From positions 1 to 64,000 of the forward strand of contig JAAWJI010000005.1 in NCBI GenBank assembly GCA_022796795.1: a stretch of DNA of 64,000 nucleotides. Direction: 5' to 3'. Source of the DNA: Lachnospiraceae bacterium (GTDB lineage: Bacteria > Bacillota > Clostridia > Lachnospirales > Lachnospiraceae). Of the stretch, positions 44,814-53,450 are shown in pieces. Numbering within the stretch: the first letter of the stretch is position 1; each line of letters begins with the position of its first letter. The position numbers and the translations under genes are program-made. The notes below the pieces were generated by a model. That model did no database searches and was not told the origin of the DNA. It saw nothing but the letters and a program-made list of their open reading frames with translations.

Positions 44814-45809
44814 TTAACTGCGTTCTGCCAAAAGCTTCAGCGCCTCTTTCTGTCTTTGCTGGTTGCGGATATAGTCAAAGGTCAAAGCCACAATCAGAAG
44901 AAGACCCTTTGCCACCTTCTGCCAGAAGGACTGCACATTCAATACAGAAAGGCCATTGGCAAAGCCCTGCATAATCATCAGGCCAATGAGCGCTCCGGAC
45001 ATGTTTCCGATACCGCCGCTCATAGCCACCCCTCCCAACACGCAGCCTGTAACCGCGTCAAACTCCAGACCTTCCGACGCGGAGGGCTGACCGCTGTTCA
45101 TGCGGGACGCCAGAATCATGCCTCCCATGGACGCCAGCAAGGAGGAAAAGACAAAGAGCAGGGTCACCACCTGTTTTGCCTGAATCCCGGCCAGACGCGC
45201 CGCGTTGCTGTTTCCGCCCACCATGTAGATGCTGCGGCCAAAACGGGTTCTTGCCAGAATCACACCAAAGATGATGATCAAAACTAAAAATATGTATACC
45301 GGAAGGGAAATGCCCAGGATCCGGGTGGAACCGATCTTCAAAAATGCCGCGTGGGTGACGGCAATGGATTTTCCGCCGCAGATAATAAACGCAAGCCCCC
45401 GGAAAATGGACTGGGTTGCCAAAGTTGCGATGAAAAAGCTGATGTTAAGCTTGGTCACCAGCACCGCGTTGATCAGTCCGATCAGGGCCGCCGTTGCCAG
45501 AACCGCCAGAATGGCAGGCACCAGAGGCCATCCCCCTTTGAGGAGAACCGCGATCATGACCCCGGAAAAAGCGCTGATTGAGCCGCAGGACATGTCAATC
45601 TGCCCGGCGATCATCAGGTAGGTCTCCCCAATGGTCACCAAACCCACCACGGAGCAGGACACCAGAATATTTAAAATATTAGCCCTGGAGAGATAGCTCC
45701 CCTTTAAGGCCGTAAAAATAACAACCATTAAAATCAATGCAATGAATATTCCCAAATTCGATGATTTCTGAATATTGGAAAGAACACTGCCCTTTTTGCT
45801 CTTTTCCAT
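44814..45809 (-). CDS. Sugar ABC transporter permease (AraH/RbsC type)
   Basis: A 331-residue membrane protein with eight to ten hydrophobic segments and family motifs: IAGQIDMSCGSISAFSGVM near 70, LVTKLNISFFIATLATQSIFRG, FGRSIYMVGGNSNAARLAGIQ near 195 and AVTGCVLGGVAMSGGIGN near 255. AGGAGGT lies nine bases before the ATG at 45809. It starts a few bases after the ATPase gene and would form a homodimeric channel with it. The 82 bases to the next gene hold a GCAGGG/CCCTGC stem that may protect or tune the intercistronic mRNA. Confidence 0.93.
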   Translation of the reverse strand: MEKSKKGSVLSNIQKSSNLGIFIALILMVVIFTALKGSYLSRANILNILVSCSVVGLVTIGETYLMIAGQIDMSCGSISAFSGVMIAVLLKGGWPLVPAILAVLATAALIGLINAVLVTKLNISFFIATLATQSIFRGLAFIICGGKSIAVTHAAFLKIGSTRILGISLPVYIFLVLIIIFGVILARTRFGRSIYMVGGNSNAARLAGIQAKQVVTLLFVFSSLLASMGGMILASRMNSGQPSASEGLEFDAVTGCVLGGVAMSGGIGNMSGALIGLMIMQGFANGLSVLNVQSFWQKVAKGLLLIVALTFDYIRNQQRQKEALKLLAERS

Positions 45810-45825
45810 TCCAAACAAACCTCCT

Positions 45826-47316
45826 CTATTGTGTTTCCTTCATGGCATAGCCTAAAATCTCTGCCTCCGTGGTCTCCTTTGGATTCAGCTCTCCGGTGAT
45901 CCTGCCGTTGTGCATAACCAGGATCCGGTCTGAAAGCCCGATAATTTCCGGAAGCTCACTGGAGATCACAATGACCCCAATGCCTCTTTTTGCCAGGTCG
46001 CAGGCCATCTGGTAAATCTCTGCCTTTGCCCCCACATCAATTCCCTTGGTGGGCTCATCCAGGATCAGCACCTTGGGATCCGCCGCCAGCCAACGGGCCA
46101 GAATCACTTTTTGCTGATTCCCGCCGGATAGCTCACCGATATGCTTTTCCTCATCCGGGGTCTTGATTCTGAAATCCTGGATAGCCTCCAGGGCTGTCTC
46201 CCGCTCCTTAGAGGGCACCAGCCACTGTCCCTTGCTGACCTTTTCCATGGAGGCCACATTGATATTGTCCATGACGGAACGGATCGCAAAAATCCCCTGA
46301 TCTTTCCGGTCTTCGGTGGCAAGCCCAATGCCTGCCCGGATAGCCTCCCTGGGACTTCGGAAATGGACGCTCTGATTGTCCAGAAGAATCTCCCCCTCTT
46401 TCCAGGCATCTGCTCCGAAAATAGCCCGCATGGTCTCTGTCCGTCCCGCGCCTACCAGGCCTGCAAAGCCTAAGATCTCTCCCCGATGCAGCTGAAAGCT
46501 TACGTCATGGACCCAGGGATTCCTAAGGTGCTTCACCTCCAGGATCACGTCTCCCATCTGGGTATTGCGGTCCAGCTCTCCGTACACATTGCCCAGGTCG
46601 CGCCCTACCATAAGCTTGATCAGCTCGCTCTCCGTGGTATCCTTGGTGGCCAGCTGAGCCACAAAGCGACCGTCCTTAATCACCACCACCTGATCCGTAA
46701 TGCGGAAAATCTCTTTCATGCGGTGGGACACATACAGAATAATAATGCCCTGCTCCTTTAGCTTTCGGATAATCGTAAACAGGGTATCGATTTCCGCGTC
46801 CGAAAGGCTGGCCGTAGGCTCATCAAAGGCTATGACCTTGGGGTTGCGGCGGTAGGCTTTCATAATCTCCACCATCTGCTGATGGGCCACGGAAAGGTCC
46901 CGAATCTGAGTCTCTGCCCGAATAGGAATCTGGAACACATCAATAATCTCCTGGGCTTTTCGGTTCAGCTCCCGAAAATCAATGAACCCCAGCCGGTTCA
47001 CAGGAATGTCCTCCATAAAAATATTTTCCGCCACGCTCAGATAAGGAACGAACTGCCGTTCCTGATAGATAATGCTGATGCCGGCCTCTATGGCCTCCAG
47101 GGGAGACCGGAAATGTTTTTCTTCTCCATCCAGAAGATACTGGCCCCCGTCCGCCTTATAATCTCCGTTGAGAATCTTCAGCAGAGTGCTTTTTCCCGCG
47201 CCGTTTTCCCCCAGCATGGCCACTACTTCCCCTCCGTTGGCCTGAAAACTAATGCGATCCAGGGCCCTTACCCCAGGGAAGATTTTGGATATATCACGAA
47301 ACTCCAGACTACTCAA
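45826..47316 (-). CDS. Sugar ABC transporter ATPase, two nucleotide-binding domains (AraG/RbsA type)
   Basis: Energises sugar import. Two ABC cassettes are fused: the first has Walker A GENGAGKST (about 35-43), a signature in LSVAHQQMVEI and Walker B VIAFDEPT; the second has a degenerate Walker A GLVGAGRTE, as is usual in this group, with signature ELSGGNQQK and Walker B VLILDEPT. Ribosome site AAGGGG points to the TTG at 47316; an ATG at 47337 is an alternative but lacks a ribosome site. First gene of the ATPase-permease-binding protein operon, divergent from the sensor kinase. Confidence 0.92.
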   Translation of the reverse strand: MSSLEFRDISKIFPGVRALDRISFQANGGEVVAMLGENGAGKSTLLKILNGDYKADGGQYLLDGEEKHFRSPLEAIEAGISIIYQERQFVPYLSVAENIFMEDIPVNRLGFIDFRELNRKAQEIIDVFQIPIRAETQIRDLSVAHQQMVEIMKAYRRNPKVIAFDEPTASLSDAEIDTLFTIIRKLKEQGIIILYVSHRMKEIFRITDQVVVIKDGRFVAQLATKDTTESELIKLMVGRDLGNVYGELDRNTQMGDVILEVKHLRNPWVHDVSFQLHRGEILGFAGLVGAGRTETMRAIFGADAWKEGEILLDNQSVHFRSPREAIRAGIGLATEDRKDQGIFAIRSVMDNINVASMEKVSKGQWLVPSKERETALEAIQDFRIKTPDEEKHIGELSGGNQQKVILARWLAADPKVLILDEPTKGIDVGAKAEIYQMACDLAKRGIGVIVISSELPEIIGLSDRILVMHNGRITGELNPKETTEAEILGYAMKETQ

Positions 47317-47337
47317 AGTACTGCCCCTTTCTTTCAT

Positions 47338-47627
47338 CTATTTGTGAAAAATGTTGGAATTATTATAAATTTTAGAATATTTTTTGTACATAAAGCAAAT
47401 TAACATTCCATCAAAAATATTAACCTTATATATAGTTTAGCCAGAACACAGCATGGGGGGGCAAATCGTGCTCGCACGAATTTGACGTGCAGGCTGTGTT
47501 CTGAGGGAGCGCCCGCTAATGAGCAAAAAGAGCTGCGTCAGCAGCGGGGAGCGCTGAAAGCGCGGTTTTGCGAATGGCGCGTGCTGAACGGAAGTTTTTG
47601 ATAAGAGTGACCGATTTATGCAGAATC
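47338..47627. repeat. Intergenic region with structured, repeat-like element
   Basis: The 370-base gap between the divergent ATPase and kinase genes is AT-rich next to the ATPase gene (probably its promoter, not resolved). It then holds an 11-base inverted repeat CAGAACACAGC (47442-47452) / GCTGTGTTCTG (47493-47503) with an inner hairpin TCGTGC/GCACGA (47466-47479), and a GC-rich stretch ending GGCGCGTGCTGAACGGAAG (47576-47594) that recurs near 6,858 with one base missing. It resembles a dispersed non-coding repeat; no gene is seen. Confidence 0.5.
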
Positions 47628-47656
47628 TTGAAATATATAGAAAAAAATAGTATACT
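47628..47656 (+). promoter_or_regulatory. Promoter of the two-component system
   Basis: TTGAAA (47628-47633), 17 bases, TATACT (47651-47656) on the plus strand, about 50 bases before the kinase start codon. Confidence 0.68.
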
Positions 47657-47706
47657 AAGCACTATCACCCGCAGGTACAAGATTACATAAGAAATGAGGC
47701 GCCTTT

Positions 47707-49482
47707 TTGTTCCCGATTAAACGACTGGTTTTTAAGCTGACCTTTTTTTATGCGCTTTTCATGGTGCTTTTGCTGGGAAGTATTTTTATATTCTTTTCCA
47801 CCAATTACTCCAAATTTATTTTCCGGGAAAAGGAAAGCGTGTACGAACAGAAATTAGATCTTGTCACAGAAGAATTCAGCAAGGACATTGAGCGCATGTT
47901 TACCCTCCATTCGGAGGCTCTGTCCACCCCCTGCCTCCAGGAGCTTATAAAGGGAAATATTTCGGCCGGGGAGGAAACGGGGCAGGCCCTGGAAGCCTTG
48001 CGCCGGAAATATCTGGGGGTCAGTTCCATTTACCTCTACAGCAAGGAGGGGGATCTGCTGGAATCCGCCGCCAATTCCCTGGAAGCGCCTCCCGTGTTCC
48101 GGGAGCTTCCGGATTTTCGGTCCAGCAAGGCATACCGGCATTTTGATCTTCAGGAAGAAGGTATGGTCTACTATGGGGCCTTTTTCCTCAATCAAGACAA
48201 ACGCTTTACCTATGAGGCTTATCTGACCATTGTAATCAACCCCTCCCGGCTGTTCTACAATGCGGGGAATCTGGCCAGAGGCACCTTTTCCGGTCTTTAT
48301 CTTCTGGACAGCCGGCAGGAAGAGCTTGTCATGCAGGAAGGGGAGGCGTTTTCGGAGGCTCTGCTCCTGAAATCCGGCCAGGCCTCCCGGATTCGAAATG
48401 AGAACAGCGATTTTATCTTTTTTAAGAATTCCTGCAGAAGTTATCCGGAATGGACCCTGGCCGCCACGGTAGATTATACCGCCTATGGACAGGAAGTATG
48501 GAGGCTTACCCTGCTGCTCTTGTCACTGGCTGTTCTCTCCATGGGGCTTATTATCCTCATAAGCTTTTTCATTTCCCGAAGGATAATCCGTCCCATTACC
48601 CAGGTAAGCCAGGCCATGGTACAGGTGGAGCAGGGGGAATATCCCGCTCCTCTGGTTTCTCATTCCGCCGACGAGACCGACGACCTGATCCAGGGTTTTA
48701 ACCACATGGTAGACAGCCTGAGAAAGCTTAACGCCGACATTTTGCAGGAGCAGGAAGAAAAGCGCCGATATGAGGTGGAGCAGGTGAAATCCCGCCTGCA
48801 GCTTCTCCAGTCTCAGGTAAATCCGCACTTTATTCACAATACCCTGAACACCCTGAAATACATGGCTCTCACAGAGGGCAACAAGGAGCTGGCCGGAACC
48901 ATCACCAGCTTCAACGCCCTGCTACGAGCCTCCATCAGCACGGATATGGAATACACCACTATGGAAGAGGAATGTCACTATATAATGGAATATATGAACA
49001 TCCAGCAGAAGCGCTGCACCCCCGGCCAGGTTCACTGTACAGCCCACGTCACTCCGGAGGCCTCCCAGGGACTTCTGCCCCGGCTGATTCTGCAGCCCCT
49101 GGTGGAAAACTCCCTCTTTCACGGAATTCTGCCCCTGGAAGGAAAGCCCGGTCACATCCGGATTCACGGTTTTGTGGAAGATGCATTTCTCCACATCTAT
49201 ATTTCCGACGACGGCATTGGAATTCCGGAGGAAACCCTGGAAAAGCTTAACCGTGGAGAACTGCGTGTCACCAGTGAAACACCCCTTCCGGATCAAGCCC
49301 AGCAATCCCAAAGCCACACTCCCTCCCGCATGCGCTCTGGCTATAACCATGTGGGGCTCAACAACGTAAAGGACCGCCTGAAGCTTATGTACCGGTCAGA
49401 CTGCAAATTCATCATCACCAGCGAATACCACCACGGCACCACCATCTATTTATGCGTGCCATATGAGGAGGAACATATTTAA
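47707..49482 (+). CDS. Sensor histidine kinase, YesM/LytS type
   Basis: A 591-residue membrane kinase. TM1 is about 8-31, an extracellular sensor domain about 32-262, TM2 about 266-290, HAMP about 290-345, then the His_kinase domain with the phospho-acceptor His374 in QVNPHFIHNTLNTLK and an ATPase with PRLILQPLVENSLFHG and DDGIGIPEE. The start is a TTG with GAGGCG upstream. It is followed by the response regulator and is divergent from the sugar ABC operon, so it probably senses the same sugar, directly or through the binding protein. Confidence 0.92.
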   Translation: MFPIKRLVFKLTFFYALFMVLLLGSIFIFFSTNYSKFIFREKESVYEQKLDLVTEEFSKDIERMFTLHSEALSTPCLQELIKGNISAGEETGQALEALRRKYLGVSSIYLYSKEGDLLESAANSLEAPPVFRELPDFRSSKAYRHFDLQEEGMVYYGAFFLNQDKRFTYEAYLTIVINPSRLFYNAGNLARGTFSGLYLLDSRQEELVMQEGEAFSEALLLKSGQASRIRNENSDFIFFKNSCRSYPEWTLAATVDYTAYGQEVWRLTLLLLSLAVLSMGLIILISFFISRRIIRPITQVSQAMVQVEQGEYPAPLVSHSADETDDLIQGFNHMVDSLRKLNADILQEQEEKRRYEVEQVKSRLQLLQSQVNPHFIHNTLNTLKYMALTEGNKELAGTITSFNALLRASISTDMEYTTMEEECHYIMEYMNIQQKRCTPGQVHCTAHVTPEASQGLLPRLILQPLVENSLFHGILPLEGKPGHIRIHGFVEDAFLHIYISDDGIGIPEETLEKLNRGELRVTSETPLPDQAQQSQSHTPSRMRSGYNHVGLNNVKDRLKLMYRSDCKFIITSEYHHGTTIYLCVPYEEEHI

Positions 49483-49529
49483 ATGCGTTCCGACGCCCGC
49501 CATTTCCTTATTATATAGGAGGGATACCA

Positions 49530-50069
49530 ATGTACAAAGTCATGATTGTAGACGACGAATACCCTGCCAGAAATATGCTGGATCTCCTGATTAACTGGGA
49601 AGAAAACGGATTTGAGATGGCTGCCAAAGCCGAGAACGGAAAACAGGCTCTGGAGATCTATGAGAAATTGCGGCCAGAGCTTCTCATCACGGATATCCAG
49701 ATGCCGGTGATGGACGGGATTTCTCTGATCCGGGAAATCCGGAAGGAGAATCCAAAGCAGTGCGTCTTGGTGCTCAGCTGCCATGAATCTTTTGACTATG
49801 CCCAGCAGGCCATCCGCCTGGGGGTGCGGGACTATCTCATTAAGGACATGCTAACCACAGAGCAACTGCAGAAATGCCTGCTGCGGACAAAGGAGTATCT
49901 GGATCTTCAAAACTCTTCCGGCGTTTTACCCCCCCCCAAGTTTCCAGCTGGGAAGGGAACCCGACCAGGCCATTCAGCAGATCTATCCAGTCTATTTCTC
50001 CAAGGCGGAACGGCGCATGGACAAGCTGAACAGCTGTCTTCTGAAAGGGGATTACGTCAAAGCTGCTGA
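49530..50069 (+). CDS. Response regulator, receiver half (gene split by frameshift)
   Basis: The first 179 codons contain a complete receiver domain: acidic pair D8-D9, phospho-acceptor D55 (LLITDIQMPVMDG), and K105 (DYLIKD). After residue 133 the frame runs through nine C residues (49929-49937) and then gives a non-homologous tail. Dropping one C restores the frame into the AraC-type half at 50017-50646, giving a single YesN-like protein of about 371 residues. As written the gene is broken; it may be a phase-variable gene, a pseudogene or a sequencing error. AGGAGG precedes the ATG. Confidence 0.82.
   Translation: MYKVMIVDDEYPARNMLDLLINWEENGFEMAAKAENGKQALEIYEKLRPELLITDIQMPVMDGISLIREIRKENPKQCVLVLSCHESFDYAQQAIRLGVRDYLIKDMLTTEQLQKCLLRTKEYLDLQNSSGVLPPPKFPAGKGTRPGHSADLSSLFLQGGTAHGQAEQLSSERGLRQSC
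49929..49937 (+). repeat. Run of nine C residues at the frameshift
   Basis: The run lies inside the response regulator gene, in codons 134-136. Its length sets whether the receiver and DNA-binding halves are read as one protein; eight C residues would be in frame. Confidence 0.9.
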
Positions 50070-50646
50070 ACTTGTCCGACAGCTGTACCAGACTCCCTTT
50101 GAAGGACTGGTCCGCTATCATTTTCTCAGCTGGATCAGCGAATCCATTCATCATCAGCTGCTGGAGCTGTGTGTGAGAAAAAATATTCCCACAGAGGAAC
50201 TTCTGGGAGAATATGCCCTTACAGCGGAGGAACTGCTTCTATCCAATGATCCCCAGGAAGCCAGTCAGATTCTCTGCGGCTGGCTGGACAGGCTGGCTCT
50301 CCTTCCGGTTCCCCAGGAGGAATACAGCTTCCGCATTAAAAATGTGCTGACTTATCTCCAGGAAAATTATTTCCAGGATATCAGCCTTCAGTCCGTGGCA
50401 GAACAGTTTGGGGTTCACAAGGTCTATTTGGCCAGAACCTTCAAGGCTGAGACCGGGGAAACCCTCAATGAATACTTGAACAAAATCCGGTTGGAAAAGG
50501 CCAAGCTGCTGCTTTCCATGACAGAGGATACGGCTCAGGATATTTCCTATACCGTGGGCTTCAACTCCACCCAGAGCTTCTACAATGTGTTTAAAAAATA
50601 CGCAGGCTGCTCCCCCACAGAATACCGGGGAAAAATCCGCAGCTAA
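50017..50646 (+). CDS. Response regulator, AraC-type DNA-binding half (gene split by frameshift)
   Basis: The 209-codon frame is the C-terminal part of a YesN-like response regulator. It carries a linker domain and, in about the last 100 residues, two helix-turn-helix motifs of AraC type: ISLQSVAEQFGVHKVYLARTFKAETG and DISYTVGFNSTQSFYNVFKKYAGCSPTEYR. In-frame coding clearly begins upstream of its ATG, just after the C9 run (reading SFQLGREPDQAIQ...). If produced alone it would lack phosphorylation control. It probably regulates the divergent sugar ABC operon. Confidence 0.82.
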   Translation: MDKLNSCLLKGDYVKAAELVRQLYQTPFEGLVRYHFLSWISESIHHQLLELCVRKNIPTEELLGEYALTAEELLLSNDPQEASQILCGWLDRLALLPVPQEEYSFRIKNVLTYLQENYFQDISLQSVAEQFGVHKVYLARTFKAETGETLNEYLNKIRLEKAKLLLSMTEDTAQDISYTVGFNSTQSFYNVFKKYAGCSPTEYRGKIRS

Positions 50647-50650
50647 CAAA

Positions 50651-50688
50651 AACAGACAGGGGCATATCCACATGCTTCCCTGTCTGTT
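50651..50688. terminator. Bidirectional terminator between response regulator and PBP genes
   Basis: AACAGACAGGG (50651-50661) pairs perfectly with CCCTGTCTGTT (50678-50688). T-rich tracts follow on both strands (TTTCTGTT on plus, TTTTTGTT on minus). It serves both convergent genes. Confidence 0.85.
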
Positions 50689-50692
50689 TCTG

Positions 50693-52141
50693 TTAGGAAT
50701 AATACACTTCAAACAGCCGCCTGGCAATGGGAACCGCGTATTCTCCGCCGCTGCCCGCTCCCTCCACCAGGACGCAGACTGCCAGATCCTTTTCCTCCTC
50801 CATGGAAAATCCGATAAACCAGGCATGGCTTTTTGTCTTGTCGCTGCTGTACTCAGCGCTTCCCGTCTTCCCCGCCACTGTCACCGGCAGGTTATTCAGC
50901 GTTTTCGCCGTGCCGCTTTCCACTACCTGACGCATATATTCCGTAAGCTTCCCGGCTTCCACATCGGTCATCAAAGATCCGTAAGCTTTGGGCCGGTAAG
51001 CCCGTACCTGATCCCCGGTATAGCTCTCAATATGGTCGATGAGATAAGGCTCCATCAAAACGCCCTTGTTGGCAATGCTGGCCGTGATCAGGGCCATATG
51101 CATGGGAGACACCATGGTCTGCCCCTGGCCGATGGCAGTCATCATCTTTTCATCCTCTGACGCCTGCCCGGTTAAGGCAAAGGAACTGCGGGAATAGGGC
51201 AGATCCACCGGCAGATCCACACCGAAGAGAAGGCTCTTGCAGGTCTGTCCAAAAGCCGTGGGATCCAGTTCCAAACCGATCTGGGCAAAAGCCGTGTTGC
51301 AGGAATGGGCAAAGGCCTTTTGCAGGGATTGGGTCCCGTGAGCGCTTCTGCGGTAGCAGCTGATGGTATAATTTCCCTGGGTCAGAGAGCCGCTGCAGTG
51401 AAAGGTGGTGTCCTCAGCCTGAGGATTTTCCCGCAGATCGTCCAGCAGAGTCACTACCTTAAACACGGATCCCGGCGCGTAAAGCCCCTGGGTGACCCGG
51501 TTGTAAAGCACGCTGTCCGCAGAGTCCAGCCCATTCCAGGTCTCCCATTTCTCCCCGATCTGGTTGGGGTCAAAATCCGGCTTTGACACCATGCACAGGA
51601 TCTTTCCTGTGGAGGGCTCTATAGCCACAATGGCTCCCCTCTGGCTTCCCAGAGCCGCATAGGCCGCCCGCTGCAAGTCTACGTCCAGAGTGGTGATCAG
51701 GTTGTCCCCCAGATTCTTCTCTTCTTTGATTTCCTTGGTGATTCGCTCTGGTAAAAAGGCATTGGAGGTTAGAAGACTAAAATTCCCCAGCGCCTCCACA
51801 CCAGTACGGCCATGGCTGGCATAACCCACAGCGTGAGCAAACATGTCCCCGAAGGGATAGGACCGGATTTCCTCGCCGTCCTCTCCCACCAGAGTTTCCG
51901 CCAGAACGGTTCCATCGTTGGAAAGAATCTTTCCCCGGATCACCTGCTCGGCAAAGGTTTCCTGCCGGGAATTGTAAGGATTGTTGATCACATCCTCCCG
52001 CAGCACCCCGTCAAAGTACACCAGATAACCGATCAGCAGGGCAAACAGCCCTGTGAATAGGTAGGTGACCATGCCCATCTCATGATTCTTCCGGGTCTTT
52101 TTTCGTTTTTCGCTTTTTGGAGCGTTGTTTTTCTTTTTCAC
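50693..52141 (-). CDS. Class B penicillin-binding protein (transpeptidase)
   Basis: A peptidoglycan cross-linking enzyme of 482 residues. After a basic cytoplasmic end, TM is about 23-42. The transpeptidase domain has all three motifs: SxxK in PGSVFK (S225, K228), SxN as SCN (280-282) and KTG in AGKTGSAEY (425-427). The dimerisation domain is short, like PbpA of actinobacteria. GTG at 52141 has AGGAG seven bases upstream; the ATG five codons earlier has poor spacing. It overlaps the end of the ftsW/rodA gene, its probable glycosyltransferase partner. Confidence 0.92.
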   Translation of the reverse strand: MKKKNNAPKSEKRKKTRKNHEMGMVTYLFTGLFALLIGYLVYFDGVLREDVINNPYNSRQETFAEQVIRGKILSNDGTVLAETLVGEDGEEIRSYPFGDMFAHAVGYASHGRTGVEALGNFSLLTSNAFLPERITKEIKEEKNLGDNLITTLDVDLQRAAYAALGSQRGAIVAIEPSTGKILCMVSKPDFDPNQIGEKWETWNGLDSADSVLYNRVTQGLYAPGSVFKVVTLLDDLRENPQAEDTTFHCSGSLTQGNYTISCYRRSAHGTQSLQKAFAHSCNTAFAQIGLELDPTAFGQTCKSLLFGVDLPVDLPYSRSSFALTGQASEDEKMMTAIGQGQTMVSPMHMALITASIANKGVLMEPYLIDHIESYTGDQVRAYRPKAYGSLMTDVEAGKLTEYMRQVVESGTAKTLNNLPVTVAGKTGSAEYSSDKTKSHAWFIGFSMEEEKDLAVCVLVEGAGSGGEYAVPIARRLFEVYYS

Positions 52142-53450
52142 TCTTTGTCTCCTCATCTTCCCGCAGCAGATACATGCCCTGAATAATAGAAAAGCTTAAC
52201 AGGCTGGCTAAAAGAGAGCTTCCTCCATAGCTGACCAAAGGCAGCGTCACCCCTGTGGAGGGGATGCATTTGATACCGCCTCCTACGGTGAGAAAGACCT
52301 GAAATCCATAAAGAGTTCCAAGCCCCAGGGACGCAAGCCGGTAAAAGGGCTCCCGAAGCTGCATGGCAATATTTACAAACATGAGAAAGCTGCTCAGACA
52401 GACCAAAATCAAACAGATGGCAAAAATACCTCCCAGCTCTTCCGCCACTGCGGAGAAAATAAAATCCTGCTCCACATAGGGAATCTTATTGGGGGTTCCC
52501 TGGAGAAGTCCCATGCCAAACCATCCTCCGGTTCCAATGGCAAACAGGGACTGAGTGATCTGATATCCCTCCTTGTCAATGTAGGAGAAGGGATCGCTCC
52601 AGGCCAGAACCCGGACACGCACATGGGAAAACAGTTGATAGGCCACATAGGAGGCCCCGCAACCGGCTCCCAGTCCTCCGAAGAGATACAGAGGCTGTTT
52701 GGACGCCACGTACAATACGATCAAATACATCATAAAGAAAATCAGCGCGCCTCCCAGATCCCGGGAAAAAACCAGGATCAGTACATGAACCGCTGCAAAC
52801 AGGCTGGTGACCACCACATCCTTGAAAGCCGTGGATTTTGCCAGCCGTGCTGCCGTAAACAGGGCAAACAGAATCTTCACAAACTCTGAGGGCTGTATGG
52901 AAAAGCGCTCGCCCAGAGACAGGGCCAGCTTGGCCCCATTACTGTTTTCTCCAAACACCATGACTGCCAGCAGAAGCATGAGTCCCACTCCCCCATACAC
53001 CCAGGGAATCCGCGACAGAAATTTCAGCTTCCGGATCAAGATGGGAACGAAAAAACACACCAGCAGGGAAACCACGGCAATCTGAAACTGCTTCACCGCC
53101 CTGTCATAGGACAGCCGGGTCAGCATGATAAAACCCACGGACAAAAGAAAGCACATATTATTCATGACCAGCCGGTTGCACTTGGGGTAAACAGTCTGAA
53201 ACAGCACCTGCACAAAGGTTACCATCAGCACCTGTGCCACATAGAACACCAGCAGATCCTCATTCTCTGTCTGCAAAAACAGCACTGCGTATGCCAGGAA
53301 ATGCAGAAAAAACAGAATCAGATTCTGGAGGCCAAAGCCCTGCTCCTGCCCCGCCTCATTCTTTTTCAATATAGAAAAGCATAAAAGCGTATAGAGTGCG
53401 CCCAAAATAGTAAGCCCATACTTGGACAGCTCTACAATCAAATTTGTCAT
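52080..53450 (-). CDS. FtsW/RodA/SpoVE-family glycosyltransferase
   Basis: SEDS-family lipid II polymerase with about ten membrane helices (456 residues). Family motifs are visible: RFSIQPSEFVKI near 180, FSRDLGGALIFF near 225, GWFGMGLLQGTPNKIPYVEQDFIFSAVAEELG near 310-340, and TGVTLPLVSYGGSSLLAS near 405. The start codon directly follows the U32 peptidase stop. It is paired with the next gene, a class B PBP, as in the FtsW-FtsI and RodA-PBP2 complexes. Whether it works in division or elongation is not clear; the zapA-like gene in the same operon hints at division. Confidence 0.92.
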   Translation of the reverse strand: MTNLIVELSKYGLTILGALYTLLCFSILKKNEAGQEQGFGLQNLILFFLHFLAYAVLFLQTENEDLLVFYVAQVLMVTFVQVLFQTVYPKCNRLVMNNMCFLLSVGFIMLTRLSYDRAVKQFQIAVVSLLVCFFVPILIRKLKFLSRIPWVYGGVGLMLLLAVMVFGENSNGAKLALSLGERFSIQPSEFVKILFALFTAARLAKSTAFKDVVVTSLFAAVHVLILVFSRDLGGALIFFMMYLIVLYVASKQPLYLFGGLGAGCGASYVAYQLFSHVRVRVLAWSDPFSYIDKEGYQITQSLFAIGTGGWFGMGLLQGTPNKIPYVEQDFIFSAVAEELGGIFAICLILVCLSSFLMFVNIAMQLREPFYRLASLGLGTLYGFQVFLTVGGGIKCIPSTGVTLPLVSYGGSSLLASLLSFSIIQGMYLLREDEETKSEKEKQRSKKRKTKKDPEES

